Source: Sphingobacterium gobiense (GTDB lineage: Bacteria > Bacteroidota > Bacteroidia > Sphingobacteriales > Sphingobacteriaceae). From it: a DNA stretch of 64,000 bases. The stretch covers positions 434,001 to 498,000 of the forward strand of contig NZ_PVBS01000002.1 in assembly GCF_002980575.1 (NCBI RefSeq), written 5' to 3'. Each line of letters starts with the position of its first letter. Positions within the stretch are counted from its first letter, which is position 1. Shown piece after piece: positions 9,737 to 18,953 of the stretch. The position numbers and the translations under genes are program-made. A model generated the notes under the pieces. That model saw nothing but the letters and a program-made list of their open reading frames with translations. It had not been told where the DNA came from and made no database searches.

Positions 9737-10876
9737 ATGAATAAACTATTTTTTATCCTCATTGGATTGCTGTTCACCATGCTGTCATGTAATAGCAATC
9801 GTACGCAAAGTCAGGAAAATCAAGAAAATCCCGAAAGCCAAGATAATAAAGCAGCGGTATACGAGTCGAATAATCCATTGGATGTAGCATTTGGCGATCC
9901 GTTTATTGTTTATGATGATGAATCGGATACGTACTATATGTATGGAACAGGAGGTGTGAAAAATGGTTTTATGGCCTATTCGTCCAAAGATTTAAAAACT
10001 TGGGAGAAGCGGGAGCAGGTTTATTCTGCGGATCAAGAGAAGTCCTGGGGAACAAAAGATTTCTGGGCACCAGAAGTATACAAGCGAAATGGAAAATACT
10101 ATATGTTTTATAGTGCACATTGGAAAAACAACCCGAACAATGAATTGGAAAACTATAAAATAGGTGTCGCAGTAGCCGATAATCCATTAGGACCATTTGA
10201 AGATATGACCGGAGAACCTTTATTCGACCCGGGATATCCGATTATTGATGCCAATGTTTACTTTGCCGAGGATGGCAAATTGTATCTATATTACTCCAGA
10301 TGTTGCTATAAACACGCCGTAGAGTCTGAAATCGCCGACTGGGCCCGCGAGAAGAAAATGTTTAACGAAATCGAAGAAAGCTGGATATACGGTGTAGAGT
10401 TATCAGCAGACTTTGCTTCGGTTATAGGCGAACCGGTACTGTTGCTCAGACCCCCCGTTTCTATGGACGACCAACAAGCAGAATGGGAAAGCCGTTCTGT
10501 AACTTCTGGTGAAGTAAACCGCAGATGGACCGAAGGTTCTTACCTGTTCAAACATAACGATACGTATTATATGATGTACTCCGCTAATTTTTTCGGTGGG
10601 CAACATTATGCTGTTGGTTATGCTACGGCATCTAGCCCGTTAGGCCCATTTGAGAAGTCCGCTGCTAATCCTATCTTACAAAAAAATACAGAAAGTGGAG
10701 GCATTGTGTCGGGTACCGGACACAACAGTTTGTTGCAAGATAGAGAAGGAAAGATGTGGTGTGTGTATCACGGCAGAACGAGTAAAACAGGAGATGAACG
10801 CCTCGTGTTTTTAGATGAGTTGGAGTTAGCGGAAAACGGAGAACTCAAGGTAAACGGACCAACGATTAAAGAATAA
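9737..10876 (+). CDS. Glycoside hydrolase family 43 lipoprotein, second type
   Basis: The 379-residue product follows the preceding GH43 by 6 nt, so the two are co-transcribed. The lipobox is MLSC (Cys18), followed by a Gln/Asn/Glu-rich linker to about residue 45. The GH43 triad is Asp54 in 'FGDPFIV', Asp171 in 'IIDANVYF' and Glu267 in 'WTEGSYLF'. Propeller motifs 'YYMYGT' and 'DFWAPEVY' are present. It is clearly different from the 8639/38902 paralog pair and probably has a complementary specificity on the same glycan. Confidence 0.9.
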   Translation: MNKLFFILIGLLFTMLSCNSNRTQSQENQENPESQDNKAAVYESNNPLDVAFGDPFIVYDDESDTYYMYGTGGVKNGFMAYSSKDLKTWEKREQVYSADQEKSWGTKDFWAPEVYKRNGKYYMFYSAHWKNNPNNELENYKIGVAVADNPLGPFEDMTGEPLFDPGYPIIDANVYFAEDGKLYLYYSRCCYKHAVESEIADWAREKKMFNEIEESWIYGVELSADFASVIGEPVLLLRPPVSMDDQQAEWESRSVTSGEVNRRWTEGSYLFKHNDTYYMMYSANFFGGQHYAVGYATASSPLGPFEKSAANPILQKNTESGGIVSGTGHNSLLQDREGKMWCVYHGRTSKTGDERLVFLDELELAENGELKVNGPTIKE

Positions 10877-10934
10877 ATGATATCGTTCCCGTTTTACAAC
10901 GTTTTCGTAAATTAATTATTACGGGTAATGGAAG

Positions 10935-10997
10935 TACGTTTGATATTCTTTACATTTGGGTTAGTTGTAAGCTTGAAACAAACATATTGAGTTTGTT
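10935..10997 (+). promoter_or_regulatory. Candidate promoter and inverted repeat upstream of the Gfo/Idh operon
   Basis: Two sequences fitting the Bacteroidota -7 box TANNTTTG lie in tandem at 10935-10942 (TACGTTTG) and 10951-10958 (TACATTTG). Neither has an obvious -33 element. A perfect 7-bp inverted repeat, AACAAAC and GTTTGTT with a 7-nt spacer, follows at 10977-10997 just before the ATG at 11022, where an operator or leader hairpin could lie. Confidence 0.3.
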
Positions 10998-11021
10998 AGA
11001 TCCGAAAAAATAAACCACTAC

Positions 11022-12302
11022 ATGAATAGAAAAGACTTCATAAAGATTTCATCCGTTTTCGCAGCATCTGCCTTGGTGCCCTTTGCTTCAGCTTTCGCCA
11101 GCCAAGTGTCCCTTAGGGTTGGGTTGATTGGCGCGCACGGAATGGGATGGGCAAATTTGAACGCTATATTAAAGAATACGAACGTACGATGTACCGCGCT
11201 ATGTGATGTAGATGAAAATGTTTTAGAGAGACGTGCAGCAGAGTTATCTGAACGTGGGATAAAGGTCAAGAAATTTGTTTCCCATAAAGATATGCTAGCG
11301 GAAGATGTAGTGGATGTTGTCATCATCGCTACACCCGACCATTGGCACTGTCTGCAGCTTGTAGATGCCGTGAAAGCAGGAAAGCACGTATATCTTGAAA
11401 AGCCGATCGGTAATTCCGTACAGGAATGTGACGTGATGGTAAAAGCCGTTGACGATAGCGCTAGTATTGTACAGGTAGGCCAGTGGCAGCGTAGTCAACA
11501 ACATTTTCGCGATGCCATCGATTTTGTGCATTCAGGGAAATTAGGGAAGATCAGAACGGTGAAGGCTTGGTCTTATGTAGACTGGAAGAAGACCATCGAA
11601 AAGAAACCAGATACGGCTGTTCCAGAAGGTGTACATTATGACTTGTGGTTGGGCCCGGCAACAAAGCGCCCATTTAATCCCAATAGATTTCACTTTGAAT
11701 TTCGCTGGTTTTGGGATTATGCAGGCGGACTTATGACTGATTGGGGCGTGCATATGTTGGATTACGCTTTACTGGGAATGAAGGTGTCCGATCCCGTTTC
11801 GGTGATGGCGTCGGGCGGTAAATATGCCGATCCCAACGGAGCTTCTGAAACACCCGACACGATGAGTGTCGTTTATGAGTTTGAAGACTTCAGTATACAG
11901 TGGGAACATGCCATAGGTATCGGCCTAGGCCCATACAATAGAAACCATGGCGTCGCATTCATTGGGGATAATGGTACCCTGATACTGAATAGAAATGGGT
12001 GGGAAGTCATCCCTGAGAAGGGAAAGATGGAAGCCGTTGCGCTGCAGAAGCCAAAAGACAATGGTCTGGATGTACACATGCAAAATTTTGTTCGGGCGAT
12101 AACTAAGAAAGACCGCGGCATGGTCAATGCACCTATTCAGGTAGGCGCACATATAGCGGTGTTTTGTCAGATGGGAAATATAGCGTATCGGGCAGGTGAA
12201 AAACTATATTGGGATCGTGCGAAACGTAAATTTACGGATAGAAAAGCCAACAATTATCTATTGGCAAAATACCATAACGGTTATAAAATCCCGCGGGTAT
12301 AA
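11022..12302 (+). CDS. Exported Gfo/Idh/MocA-family oxidoreductase
   Basis: The 426-residue product has an export-type N-terminus ('NRKDFIKISS' then a hydrophobic stretch to about residue 27) with only one Arg where a Tat signal has two. The Rossmann fold begins at 'VGLIGAHGMG' (about 33-42) and the conserved Lys of the family is Lys127 in 'EKPIGNS'. The C-terminal half shows 'GGLMTDWGVHMLD'. The family uses NAD(P) to oxidise or reduce sugars. It is the first gene of a set with a double DUF1080 protein and a second Gfo/Idh enzyme. In Bacteroides, related Gfo/Idh-DUF1080 sets oxidise glycosides to 3-keto forms and cleave them; that assignment here is inference. GH109 members look similar and are not excluded. 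Confidence 0.85.
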   Translation: MNRKDFIKISSVFAASALVPFASAFASQVSLRVGLIGAHGMGWANLNAILKNTNVRCTALCDVDENVLERRAAELSERGIKVKKFVSHKDMLAEDVVDVVIIATPDHWHCLQLVDAVKAGKHVYLEKPIGNSVQECDVMVKAVDDSASIVQVGQWQRSQQHFRDAIDFVHSGKLGKIRTVKAWSYVDWKKTIEKKPDTAVPEGVHYDLWLGPATKRPFNPNRFHFEFRWFWDYAGGLMTDWGVHMLDYALLGMKVSDPVSVMASGGKYADPNGASETPDTMSVVYEFEDFSIQWEHAIGIGLGPYNRNHGVAFIGDNGTLILNRNGWEVIPEKGKMEAVALQKPKDNGLDVHMQNFVRAITKKDRGMVNAPIQVGAHIAVFCQMGNIAYRAGEKLYWDRAKRKFTDRKANNYLLAKYHNGYKIPRV

Positions 12303-12359
12303 AGTAATGCATATTGAATGATAGGTTATGAATTTCCATATTTAAATAAATATTAAAAA

Positions 12360-13739
12360 ATGAATACAATATCTAAGTTTTTAGTCGCTGCGGCTATCGG
12401 GTTTATTGCATGTCAGTCTCCGACCGAAGCGCAAAGCGGAGGTAAATGGACAGATCTCTTTGACGGTAAGACCCTGAAAGGCTGGAAACCCCTCGGGGGG
12501 GAAGCGCCTTATACAGTAGAAGATGGCGCGATCGTCGGAACCATGACGAAAGGAACACCAAATTCGTTCTTGGTGACAGAAGAAGAATACGGCGACTTTA
12601 TTTTAGAAGTTGATGTGAAACTGGAGGGAGACCGGACGAATTCTGGCATCCAAACGCGCAGTCATTATGACCCAGATGCCAATAAGGGCAAGGGTCGCGT
12701 ATATGGGCGGCAGGTAGAAATCGATCCTACCTCGAGAGCTTGGTCTGGAGGGATCTATGACGAAGCCCGTCGCGGATGGCTTTACCCGCTGGACCTTAAT
12801 GAAGCCGCTAGATCTGCCTATAAACATGATGAATTCAATCATTATCGTATTGAAGCTATCGGCGATGAACTACGTACATGGGTAAATGGTGTTCCGGTCT
12901 CGTATGTAATCGACACCATCGACAGGAAAGGTTTTATTGGTTTACAGGTACATAGTATTTCGGACGATTTACACGGCAAGAAAGTACATTTTAAAAATAT
13001 TCGCATACAAACGGAAAACCTAAAACCTACGGATTTTCCAGATGATGTATTTGTCGTGAATCTTAAGCCCAATGATTTGAGCGATGCCGAGAAGAAATCT
13101 GGCGTGGAGTTGCTTTTCGACGGCAATACAGCTGACCAATGGAGAAGTGTACGTGGCGATTCTTTTCCAGAAAAGGGATGGAAAGTCGGGAATGGAGAGA
13201 TCACCGTATTAAAGTCGGACGGAGGAGAATCCACCAATGGAGGAGACATCATCACACGTGATCAATTTGCTGTTTTTGATCTTTCTTTTGAATTCAAGAT
13301 GACTCCGGGAGCGAATAGCGGTGTAAAGTATTTCGTAACCCTCAAAGAAAAAACAAAAGGCTCTGCCATCGGATTGGAATATCAGGTTTTAGACGATGAA
13401 AAGCATCCTGATGCGAAGATGGGCCGCGACGGAAACCGTACATTAGCTTCTTTGTATGATTTAATTACTTCCAACAAAGAAAAACGTGCCCGTAGACCGA
13501 TTGGCGAATGGAACCGTGGACGTGTATTAGTATCTGAAGATAGTACAGTAACCCACTATTTAAACGGAGTTAAAATGGTAGAGTATAAACGCGGATCCAA
13601 AGAATATCTTGATTTGGTGGCAAGAAGTAAGTATAAGGATTGGGATAATTTTGGTGGAGCCGCAGAGGGACATATCCTCTTACAGGATCATGGAGATAAT
13701 GTTTCCTTTAGAAATATCAAGATTAAAAAAATTAAATAA
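12360..13739 (+). CDS. Tandem double DUF1080 (3-keto-disaccharide hydrolase-type) lipoprotein
   Basis: The 459-residue product has a signal peptide with a lipobox ending at Cys19 (FIAC). It then has two copies of the concanavalin-like DUF1080 domain. The first begins 'DLFDGKTLKGWKPLGG' (about residue 32) and ends near 'VHFKNIRIQ'. The second begins 'ELLFDGNTADQWRSVRG' (about residue 250) and ends with 'VSFRNIKIKKI'. Family members cleave 3-keto-glycosides by hydrolysis or by elimination. Lying between two Gfo/Idh genes, it is the probable cleavage enzyme of a 3-keto pathway. Both domains keep the start and end signatures; whether both are catalytic cannot be told. The next gene starts 20 nt on. 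Confidence 0.88.
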   Translation: MNTISKFLVAAAIGFIACQSPTEAQSGGKWTDLFDGKTLKGWKPLGGEAPYTVEDGAIVGTMTKGTPNSFLVTEEEYGDFILEVDVKLEGDRTNSGIQTRSHYDPDANKGKGRVYGRQVEIDPTSRAWSGGIYDEARRGWLYPLDLNEAARSAYKHDEFNHYRIEAIGDELRTWVNGVPVSYVIDTIDRKGFIGLQVHSISDDLHGKKVHFKNIRIQTENLKPTDFPDDVFVVNLKPNDLSDAEKKSGVELLFDGNTADQWRSVRGDSFPEKGWKVGNGEITVLKSDGGESTNGGDIITRDQFAVFDLSFEFKMTPGANSGVKYFVTLKEKTKGSAIGLEYQVLDDEKHPDAKMGRDGNRTLASLYDLITSNKEKRARRPIGEWNRGRVLVSEDSTVTHYLNGVKMVEYKRGSKEYLDLVARSKYKDWDNFGGAAEGHILLQDHGDNVSFRNIKIKKIK

Positions 13740-13759
13740 TTGGAACTAAACAGAAAAAT

Positions 13760-15175
13760 ATGAACCATTACCTTTCGCGCCGTAGCTTTATCAGTCGTGC
13801 TGCCATGGCAGGCGGCGGTGTATTGTTGGCGAACAGCGTCTTGGGAAAAATCCCTTTTGCCTCTGCCAACGAACGTGTGAACTTGGCTTGTGTAGGTGTA
13901 GGAAACCGAGCTGGGGAAATTATTAAGGATTTATACAAAACGGGGCTTTGTAATATTGTGGCGCTGTGTGATGTAGACATGGGAGCTAAACAGACACAAC
14001 AATTAATTAAGATGTTCCCGGATGTTCCCCGCTTTCAAGATTTTAGGGAGATGTTCGACAAGATGGGTAACCAGATCGACGCGGTATCGATCGGTACACC
14101 TGATTTTGCCCATTTTGCCATAACAATGACGGCCTTGGAATTAGGAAAGCATGTATATGTGGAGAAACCGATGGCACAGACCTTTTGGGAAGTGGAGCTG
14201 ATGATGCAAAAAGCGAAAAAGCATAGTAACGTCGTCACGCAGATGGGGAACCAGGGACACTCCGAAGCGAATTATTTCCAATTTAAAGCATGGAAAGATG
14301 CAGGAATCATCAAGGATGTAACGCGTATCGATGCACATATGAATAACGCACGCCGTTGGCATACCTGGGATCCGAATATGAAAAACTTTCCGCCGGCGGA
14401 AAAGATTCCATCTACACTAGACTGGGAATTATGGCAAATGCAAACGCTAGGGCATGACTATAACAAGGATTTCGTCAACGGTCAATGGCGCTGCTGGTAT
14501 GACTTCGGTATGGGCGCATTGGGCGACTGGGGTGCGCATATCTTAGATACAGCACACGAATTCCTAGAACTAGGACTGCCGACACAAGTGGAGGCTACCT
14601 ACTTGGAAGGACATAATGCGTTCTTTTTCCCGATGTCTTCTACGATTAAATTCCATTTTCCGAAACGGAAAAGGATGCCTGCTGTCGATATCACTTGGTA
14701 CGATGGATTGGATAACCTGCCTGAAATTCCAGAAGGTTATGGTGTTTCGGGACTAGATCCTAACATTCCACCACCGAGTACGGGTGAAATTGAACCGGCC
14801 AAACTTAATCCCGGAAAGATTATCTACGGAAAAGACTTAACGTTTAAGGGGGCTTCTCACGGAAGTACCCTGCAAATTATTCCGGAATCAAGAGCCAACG
14901 ATTTAGCGAATAAGCTTCCTGAAGTTCCAGAATCTCCTTCAAATCATTTTGCGAACTTCCTGAAGGCTTGTAAAGGTGAAGAGAAAACCAGATCTCCTTT
15001 TGAAATAGCGGGACCATTAAGTCAAGTGTTTTGTTTGGGTGTCATTACCCAACGACTAAATGGCAAAATAGACTTTGACCCCGTTAAAAAAGAAATTACC
15101 AACGATAAATTTGCAAATGCCTTGTTAGTCGGGCCTCCGCCAGCAAAGGGCTGGGAGCAATACTACAAAGTCTAA
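13760..15175 (+). CDS. Tat-exported Gfo/Idh/MocA-family oxidoreductase
   Basis: The 471-residue product opens with a twin-arginine signal ('LSRRSFISRAAMAGGG', Arg7-Arg8), so it should be exported folded with its cofactor bound. The Rossmann motif is 'NLACVGVGNRAGE' (about 41-53) and the family Lys is Lys136 in 'EKPMAQT'. Further on, 'GALGDWGAHILDTA' parallels the motif in the first enzyme of the operon. It lies 20 nt after the DUF1080 gene and ends at a strong terminator, so 11022-15175 is a three-gene unit. One enzyme may oxidise the intact glycoside and the other reduce the released 3-keto sugar; which does which is not visible. Confidence 0.88.
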   Translation: MNHYLSRRSFISRAAMAGGGVLLANSVLGKIPFASANERVNLACVGVGNRAGEIIKDLYKTGLCNIVALCDVDMGAKQTQQLIKMFPDVPRFQDFREMFDKMGNQIDAVSIGTPDFAHFAITMTALELGKHVYVEKPMAQTFWEVELMMQKAKKHSNVVTQMGNQGHSEANYFQFKAWKDAGIIKDVTRIDAHMNNARRWHTWDPNMKNFPPAEKIPSTLDWELWQMQTLGHDYNKDFVNGQWRCWYDFGMGALGDWGAHILDTAHEFLELGLPTQVEATYLEGHNAFFFPMSSTIKFHFPKRKRMPAVDITWYDGLDNLPEIPEGYGVSGLDPNIPPPSTGEIEPAKLNPGKIIYGKDLTFKGASHGSTLQIIPESRANDLANKLPEVPESPSNHFANFLKACKGEEKTRSPFEIAGPLSQVFCLGVITQRLNGKIDFDPVKKEITNDKFANALLVGPPPAKGWEQYYKV

Positions 15176-15182
15176 TAAATAT

Positions 15183-15222
15183 AGCGTACAAAGAAACTTA
15201 CATTCCGTTTTCTTTGTACGCT
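15183..15222 (+). terminator. Hairpin terminator after the Gfo/Idh-DUF1080 operon
   Basis: A perfect 14-bp inverted repeat (arms 15183-15196 and 15209-15222, starting AGCGTACAAAG) encloses a 12-nt loop and is followed by AATTTCTT. It lies 8 bp after the stop codon of the preceding gene and separates it from the sulfatase gene. Confidence 0.75.
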
Positions 15223-15328
15223 AATTTCTTGTGTGTCTTCACTAACCTCATTGCTGTTCGTGCGCAGACCTGGTGTGCCGAACTCCCATATACAAATGAA
15301 ATTTCACGTTTTCAATGATTATATAAAG

Positions 15329-16780
15329 ATGAAAAGTGTAATACGATATGTTATCACAATGGGTTTTTTCGTCTACTGGACGGGGTCGTATGCACAAACG
15401 GCTAAACCGAATTTTATTTTTTTTATTACCGACGATATTGGCTGGAACGATCTGGGTTGTTATGGGGATCCGAATGTAAAAACGCCACATATCGACAGTC
15501 TGGCTGCAAACGGACTTAAATTCGAAAACGCATACCTGACAACCAGCAGCTGTAGTCCAAGTCGTTCCAGCATTATTACGGGACGTTACCCACACAATAC
15601 GGGAGCACCGGAACTACATGATCCGCTGCCAAAGGGACAAGTCATGTTTCCGCAACTACTAAAGGAGACTGGTTATTATACCGTGCTATCGGGTAAGAAC
15701 CATATGGGACCACAAACAAAACATGCCTTTGATACGATCTCGCCAGGGAGAGGCCCAGGTGGAGAAGAAGACTGGAACGAGATTATAAGAAACCGGCCCA
15801 AAGACCAACCTTTCTTCTTTTGGTTTGCTTCACATGACGCACATCGCGATTGGCAGATTAATGATAAAGGGACGTTATATAATCCCGATGATATCATTGT
15901 ACCACCGATGCTATATAATGGTCCAAAGACACGTGAAGACTTGGTAGGATATTATCATGAAGTATCCCGAGCGGACTATTATCTAGGAGAATTAGTGAAA
16001 GAGCTGAATAAGCAGGGCGTCCTGGGGAATACGTATATTATCTTTATGAGCGATAATGGTCGGCCTTTTCCGAGAAATAAAGGAAGATTATACGATAGCG
16101 GGATCAAGACGCCTTTCATTGTATATGGTCCAAATGTAGACAAGGGTATCTCGAATGCATTAATAAGCGCAGTCGATATCGCACCGACAATACTGGATTT
16201 GGCAGGTACCGAAATAAGCGACCGTATACAAGGAGAAAGTTTTTATCCCATTCTACAGAACAAGGAGTGGTCTAACCACCGTGATTTTGTGTTTGCGGAA
16301 CATAACTGGCATGTTTTTCAGGCGCATGAACGGATGGTACGGTTTAAAGATTTGGTCTATATCCGAAACGCTTTTCCAAATAGGCGAAATTTGTTAGGCG
16401 AGTCTTCCCGTCAGTTTCCTGCGGGGGAGGAGTTATGGGAAGCCCATGATAAGGGATTGACAACGCCTGAACAGGAAGATGTCTTTCTCGTGCCTCGGGA
16501 GGGGGAAGAATTATACGATCTAAGTGCTGACCCTCATCAATTTAGAAATCTAGTTTCCGATAGAGAATACGAGGAGACCTTACATTATTTACGTAAGGCA
16601 ATAGATCAATGGATCGAAGAAACTGGCGATTCGGTTCCCCGACATCCAACACCGGATCGAGATGATGTGAACGGAAAGCGACTTCCGGGAGAATGGAAAA
16701 AGGGAGAAAGAGCAGGAGTGGCTAAGGGTGCTGTAAACATAAATGAAAAAGGTCCGCGGCACATACAGGACGTTCGGTAA
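15329..16780 (+). CDS. Exported family S1 sulfatase
   Basis: The 483-residue product starts at the ATG at 15329, which gives a signal peptide ('YVITMGFFVYWTGSYAQ'); upstream in-frame starts (GTG at 15233, ATG at 15296) would add a non-signal leader. Metal-binding text 'FFITDDIGWNDLG' follows. The sulfatase signature is 'SSCSPSRSSIITGRYPH', with Cys75 (codon 15551-15553) as the residue converted to formylglycine. It should remove sulfate esters from a glycan in the periplasm. The maturation enzyme is not in the window. The gene lies between the 3-keto-type operon and the ECF sigma system; sulfatases and ECF/anti-sigma control often go together in loci for sulfated or host-type glycans. Confidence 0.93.
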   Translation: MKSVIRYVITMGFFVYWTGSYAQTAKPNFIFFITDDIGWNDLGCYGDPNVKTPHIDSLAANGLKFENAYLTTSSCSPSRSSIITGRYPHNTGAPELHDPLPKGQVMFPQLLKETGYYTVLSGKNHMGPQTKHAFDTISPGRGPGGEEDWNEIIRNRPKDQPFFFWFASHDAHRDWQINDKGTLYNPDDIIVPPMLYNGPKTREDLVGYYHEVSRADYYLGELVKELNKQGVLGNTYIIFMSDNGRPFPRNKGRLYDSGIKTPFIVYGPNVDKGISNALISAVDIAPTILDLAGTEISDRIQGESFYPILQNKEWSNHRDFVFAEHNWHVFQAHERMVRFKDLVYIRNAFPNRRNLLGESSRQFPAGEELWEAHDKGLTTPEQEDVFLVPREGEELYDLSADPHQFRNLVSDREYEETLHYLRKAIDQWIEETGDSVPRHPTPDRDDVNGKRLPGEWKKGERAGVAKGAVNINEKGPRHIQDVR

Positions 16781-16899
16781 AAATTAAAAGCTGCCAGAAA
16801 AACAGCATAATTTTTGTATCTTCATGGCGCATAAATAGAGATCGCTATATTATAAATCAAAAGTCGAAAAAAACATCTTGTTACAATAAAAGATGGGCT

Positions 16900-17502
16900 A
16901 TGAAACACCTAAAAAATCATACGGATGAAGCCTTGGTTGTCTTATTGAATAAGGATGACCAAAAAGCTTTTTTGGAGATTTATGATAGGTATAAAAATGA
17001 ACTGGCGACGCATTTGGTTCGACTACTTCGTTCCTACGAACTGGCCGAAGAGGTTTTGCAAGATGTATTTATGATGCTATGGGAGAAGCGACATGACATG
17101 GATGCGTCTAAATCGGTTCCTGCTTATTTGTATCGGAGTGCCGTGAATAAAGCCAAAAACGTTTTTCGTAAAATCGCAAACGACAACCGTTTACGGGAAG
17201 AATTCTTGCTCCATTTTACGGCATCAGGCAAGAATGCCGTAGAAGAATGGATAGAAAACAAGGAAGTTGAACAAGCTCTGCACTCTTTGTTAGATCGCTT
17301 ACCTCCACAGCAAAAAAAGGTTTACGTGCTTTGCAAGTTGGACGGCTTAAGCTATAAGGAAGTAAGCGATAAACTGAAGATCTCTGTCGCCACGGTGAAT
17401 AGCCATATCCGAAATGCGAATCTATTCTTAAAAAGTGAATTAAAGAACCAATCTGAACTTTCTAGCTTTTTATATATCGCCTTTATTCTTCTGCTTTTTT
17501 AA
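16900..17502 (+). CDS. ECF RNA polymerase sigma factor (FecI-like)
   Basis: The 200-residue product has region 2 ('FLEIYDRYKNELATHL' to 'AYLYRSAVNKAKNVF') and region 4 ('LLDRLPPQQKKVYVLCKLDGLSYKEV', with the helix-turn-helix 'ISVATVNSHIRNANLFL'). A hydrophobic tail ('FLYIAFILLLF') is common in sigma factors of this group. The next gene is a FecR-type anti-sigma and the one after is an STN-containing SusC, the standard trans-envelope signalling order. It should direct transcription of the susC/susD genes at 18954-24236, and perhaps the downstream enzymes, when the receptor senses its ligand. Confidence 0.93.
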   Translation: MKHLKNHTDEALVVLLNKDDQKAFLEIYDRYKNELATHLVRLLRSYELAEEVLQDVFMMLWEKRHDMDASKSVPAYLYRSAVNKAKNVFRKIANDNRLREEFLLHFTASGKNAVEEWIENKEVEQALHSLLDRLPPQQKKVYVLCKLDGLSYKEVSDKLKISVATVNSHIRNANLFLKSELKNQSELSSFLYIAFILLLF

Positions 17503-17605
17503 TTTTTTTCGGGCTGATCTATAGCGTTTTATAAAAAATAGACTATTTCATTTGCTTGCTTTTTGCATTTCAGGTGTAATGTATAAAGTTAACCGAAATG
17601 TTATA

Positions 17606-18802
17606 ATGGGAAAAAGCCGATACGACATCGAGATACTATGTAGAAAATATATAGACCGCTCTATTTCTGAAGAGGAAGTAGCAGAAATGCTCGACTATTT
17701 TAAAGATCATGGTATCCCAGATAAATTTGACCATCTTTTAGGCGTAGAATTTTCCAAAGCCGTGGAATCCACTAACCCAACCGAGCAAATAGAGCACCTA
17801 ACCGATAAAGTCAAATTAAATTTGAAGAAACATGTCGCATCGAAAAAGAAATCAGATTTGTATCGTTGGCTACCTTATGTTGCTGCCGTATTAATATTCG
17901 GCACAGTAGGGGTTTCCTGGTTTGTATTCTCGCCGAAAGCGGATGATACGATGGTCTCTGAAATCAATATTATGCCCGGAGGAAATAAAGCAACAATAAC
18001 ACTTGCTGACGGTAGGGTACTAACCCTGGACGAAAGTCGGGAAGGCATTATTATTGAGGGGCAGGAAGTCACCTATAATGATGGTACCTCTACTGTTTTA
18101 GCATTGGAATCATCTTCTCCTCAAATGTTGACCCTAAGTACACCTCGCGGAGGAACCTATAACGTTACACTGGCCGACGGATCCATGGTTTGGTTGAATG
18201 CCGAGTCAACACTAAAATACCCTTCCCATTTCGCTAAAGGAGAGCGTGTTGTCGAATTGGAGGGAGAGGCTTATTTCGATGTAAAACGTGTACAAGCCGA
18301 TAACTCGGCTGCGCACTTTAAACCATTTAAAGTCGTTAGCGCCAACCAAACGATTACCGTTTTAGGTACGGAATTTAATATTTCGGCTTATCACGATGAA
18401 GAGGAAACGAAGACCACCTTGGTGGATGGTAAAGTTCGTGTCGAAACACGTCGATTTGGTGAAGAGATGACACTTCTTCCAGGTGAACAGGGAAAGAATG
18501 GGAAGAATGGACTAGAAAAAAATAAAGTGGATGTATACGATTATATCGACTGGAAGAACGGCGAATTTGTATTCCGCAACGAGACTGCAACAGAAGTATT
18601 GCAACGCATAGCACGCTGGTATGATATTGCGATTGACTATAAGGACTATGTGCCTTCTGACGAGATTTTCTCGGGCAGTATTTCACGGAATAGTAATCTA
18701 CAGACAGTCTTGAACATTTTGCGAGAGGCAGGCGATGTTACATTTGAGGTCAAAGATCGGACGGTTGCTGTCCGTAACAAGGTTAAAAATACAATCCAAT
18801 AA
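17606..18802 (+). CDS. FecR-family anti-sigma factor
   Basis: Starting at the ATG at 17606 gives 398 residues; an upstream start at 17552 adds 18 residues that do not look conserved. The N-terminal cytoplasmic part binds the sigma factor. One membrane segment ('WLPYVAAVLIFGTVGVSWFV') follows, then the FecR domain ('LSTPRGGTYNVTLADGSMVW', 'ELEGEAYFDV') and the C-terminal DUF4974 domain ('ATEVLQRIARWYDI'). It relays the signal from the STN domain of the next gene's receptor through the periplasm to the sigma factor encoded about 100 bp upstream. Confidence 0.93.
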   Translation: MGKSRYDIEILCRKYIDRSISEEEVAEMLDYFKDHGIPDKFDHLLGVEFSKAVESTNPTEQIEHLTDKVKLNLKKHVASKKKSDLYRWLPYVAAVLIFGTVGVSWFVFSPKADDTMVSEINIMPGGNKATITLADGRVLTLDESREGIIIEGQEVTYNDGTSTVLALESSSPQMLTLSTPRGGTYNVTLADGSMVWLNAESTLKYPSHFAKGERVVELEGEAYFDVKRVQADNSAAHFKPFKVVSANQTITVLGTEFNISAYHDEEETKTTLVDGKVRVETRRFGEEMTLLPGEQGKNGKNGLEKNKVDVYDYIDWKNGEFVFRNETATEVLQRIARWYDIAIDYKDYVPSDEIFSGSISRNSNLQTVLNILREAGDVTFEVKDRTVAVRNKVKNTIQ

Positions 18803-18851
18803 ACCCTAAAAAGCTTATGTTATGATTTAGCGATGAGATGAACAAAAAAAA

Positions 18852-18876
18852 CCGAAAGTGCGACCAACACTTTCGG
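18852..18876 (-). terminator. Perfect hairpin with terminator polarity opposite to the flanking genes
   Basis: CCGAAAGTG (18852-18860) and CACTTTCGG (18868-18876) form a perfect 9-bp stem with a 7-nt loop. On the plus side it is followed by CAATATCTGC, with no T-run. On the other side lies an A-run from 18843 to 18851, which reads as a U-run in a minus-strand transcript. It therefore looks like a terminator for antisense transcription between fecR and the receptor gene, or else an RNA-stability hairpin. Confidence 0.45.
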
Positions 18877-18953
18877 CAATATCTGCTAGGCAGAAAATGT
18901 TCAGGACAACTTGTAAATCTATAGTTATTCAATTGAACCAAACATTATTGTAA

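Noticed and set aside
11022..12302. Assignment as a GH109 alpha-N-acetylgalactosaminidase.
   Set aside because: GH109 and ordinary Gfo/Idh enzymes share the motifs seen; the DUF1080 neighbour favours an oxidoreductase role, so only the superfamily is called.
12842..13255. Minus-strand frame of 137 codons inside the DUF1080 gene; similar frames at 43600-44007 and 40398-40844.
   Set aside because: Shadow frames opposite well-supported genes, with low-complexity Ser/Pro/Cys-rich translations.
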